From positions 1 to 13,031 of the forward strand of contig JAGGDZ010000051.1 of the NCBI GenBank assembly GCA_024648655.1: DNA of 13,031 nucleotides, in the 5' to 3' direction. The DNA is from Chloroflexota bacterium (lineage in GTDB: Bacteria > Chloroflexota > Dehalococcoidia > Lucifugimonadales > JADFKI01). Below the pieces are notes generated by a model, which searched no databases, was not told the DNA's origin, and saw only the letters and a program-made list of their open reading frames with translations. This document shows, in pieces, positions 12,320-13,031 of the stretch (position 1 is its first letter; the number at the start of each line of letters is the position of its first letter). The position numbers were made by a program, and so were the translations under genes.

Positions 12320-13031
12320 ATGGATAGACTCTTCAATCCCTATGTCGCCACTCTGCTTGGGGCGGCAGCTCTGGTACTGGCGGCTGTTGGATTCATTGGC
12401 CAACAAGGCACTGACAGCAGCGATATTATCCATGCCCCCGCCGCTGTCGTAGAATCAGGTCCGCAAGGTGAGAGAGGCGATGCCGGCCCCCAAGGTTCGC
12501 AAGGCGAGAGAGGCGATGCCGGTCCGCAAGGTCCGCAAGGCGAGAGAGGCGATGCCGGTCCGCAAGGTGAACCTTGCGACCCCGTGATAAACCCTCTATG
12601 CGCGTGTGACCCGAATATAAACCATCTATGCAGAGGTCCCATGGGCTTGGTTGGTCCCCAAGGCCCGCAAGGACCTCCGGGGCCGGCAGGTCCTAGAGGC
12701 GCTAAAGGCCCTAAGGGCAACAGTGGTCTCGCGGGCGAGCCTTGCGACCCGGAGGAAAATCCACTTTGTATAGGACCCAGGGGAGCTACCGGTCCGCAAG
12801 GTGAGAAAGGCGAGAAGGGCGATACCGGCTCCCAAGGTCCCAAAGGGGACACAGGTCCGCAAGGACTCACAGGGCTGCAAGGCGAGAAGGGCGATACCGG
12901 TTCCCAAGGTCCCAAGGGGGACACAGGTCCGCAAGGCGAGAAGGGCGACACTGGCCCCCAAGGTTCCAAGGGGGACACAGGTCCGCAAGGCGAGAAGGGC
13001 GACACTGGCCCCCAAGGTTCCTCAGGACCGC
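12320..13031 (+). CDS. Membrane-anchored collagen-like protein (3'-truncated)
   Basis: The frame from ATG 12320 stays open to the window end (237 residues seen). Residues 8-27 (YVATLLGAAALVLAAVGFIG) form a signal anchor or signal peptide after a short polar start, so the bulk is extracytoplasmic. Three collagen Gly-X-Y blocks follow: 13 triplets at residues 47-85, 12 at 106-141, and 28 or more from 152 onward. They are rich in GPQ, GEK, GER, GDA and GDT, as in bacterial collagens, where charged and Gln/Thr residues replace hydroxyproline. The blocks are broken by Cys spacers: CDPVINPLC and CDPNINHLC (86-104), then CDPEENPLC (142-150). Both blocks before a spacer end in GEP. GGGG at 12311-12314 precedes the ATG by five bases. 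The role is probably a surface fibre, adhesin or spacer; the C-terminal domain is outside the window. Confidence 0.85.
   Translation, partial: MDRLFNPYVATLLGAAALVLAAVGFIGQQGTDSSDIIHAPAAVVESGPQGERGDAGPQGSQGERGDAGPQGPQGERGDAGPQGEPCDPVINPLCACDPNINHLCRGPMGLVGPQGPQGPPGPAGPRGAKGPKGNSGLAGEPCDPEENPLCIGPRGATGPQGEKGEKGDTGSQGPKGDTGPQGLTGLQGEKGDTGSQGPKGDTGPQGEKGDTGPQGSKGDTGPQGEKGDTGPQGSSGP
12926..13031 (+). repeat. 54-bp tandem repeats within the collagen-like gene
   Basis: A 54-base unit of 18 codons (six Gly-X-Y triplets GPQ GEK GDT GPQ GSK GDT) at 12926-12979 is repeated almost exactly from 12980 to the window end, where it diverges (TCC TCA in place of TCC AAG). Similar but diverged units lie upstream from about 12800. 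Such near-identical repeats point to recent expansion by slippage or recombination. Confidence 0.85.

Noticed and set aside
12340..13005. Long minus-strand frame rich in Pro, Ser, Gly and Cys with repeats (and a second one at 12626-13015)
   Set aside because: It is the antisense reading of the collagen Gly-X-Y repeats. The plus strand has a signal anchor, a ribosome binding site and perfect Gly-X-Y periodicity.
12780..13031. CRISPR-like or satellite array
   Set aside because: The repeats are contiguous, in frame and encode Gly-X-Y triplets; there are no unique spacers.

Overview
The window reads as accessory or peripheral-metabolism DNA from a moderately GC-rich bacterium. The mix of genes suggests a Chloroflexota member of the SAR202/Dehalococcoidia type: a luciferase-like flavin/F420 monooxygenase with partner genes, a DUF362 Fe-S protein, a LarE-like sulfur transferase, a multi-rhodanese protein, and surface proteins built from Thr/Pro or collagen repeats. 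This is a judgement from gene content only. No rRNA, tRNA or other lineage marker is present, so the phylum is tentative.

Layout. Positions 1-455 hold the 3' end of a Thr/Pro-rich, probably surface-anchored protein. Next come a DUF362 iron-sulfur protein (546-1970), a structured intergenic region with three hairpins, and a small helical protein translationally coupled to an NAD-dependent epimerase/dehydratase (2240-3435). A small coiled-coil/membrane gene broken by a frameshift (3460-3764) separates these from a LarE-type sulfur transferase and a Nudix hydrolase (3795-5174). A cupin resembling cysteine (thiol) dioxygenase (5326-5904), a protein with four tandem rhodanese domains (5984-7597) and an MFS exporter (7638-8978) follow. 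A sugar-isomerase-like TIM barrel (9122-9937) is the last plus-strand gene of this block.

A REP-like palindrome lies between it and a minus-strand operon running 12003 to 10047: flavin reductase, then a Rid-family protein, then a luciferase-like monooxygenase. An AT-rich divergent intergenic region (12004-12319) separates this operon from a plus-strand membrane-anchored collagen-like protein that runs off the right end.

How the genes may work together. Three neighbouring transcription units deal with sulfur chemistry: LarE (sulfur insertion), thiol dioxygenase and multi-rhodanese (thiol oxidation and persulfide transfer). The minus-strand trio contains the same three protein classes as RutA, RutC and RutF of the pyrimidine-degrading Rut pathway, so an oxidative N-heterocycle or amide degradation route is a reasonable hypothesis. 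The most novel-looking item is the collagen-like protein, whose triple-helix blocks are punctuated by a repeated cysteine module.
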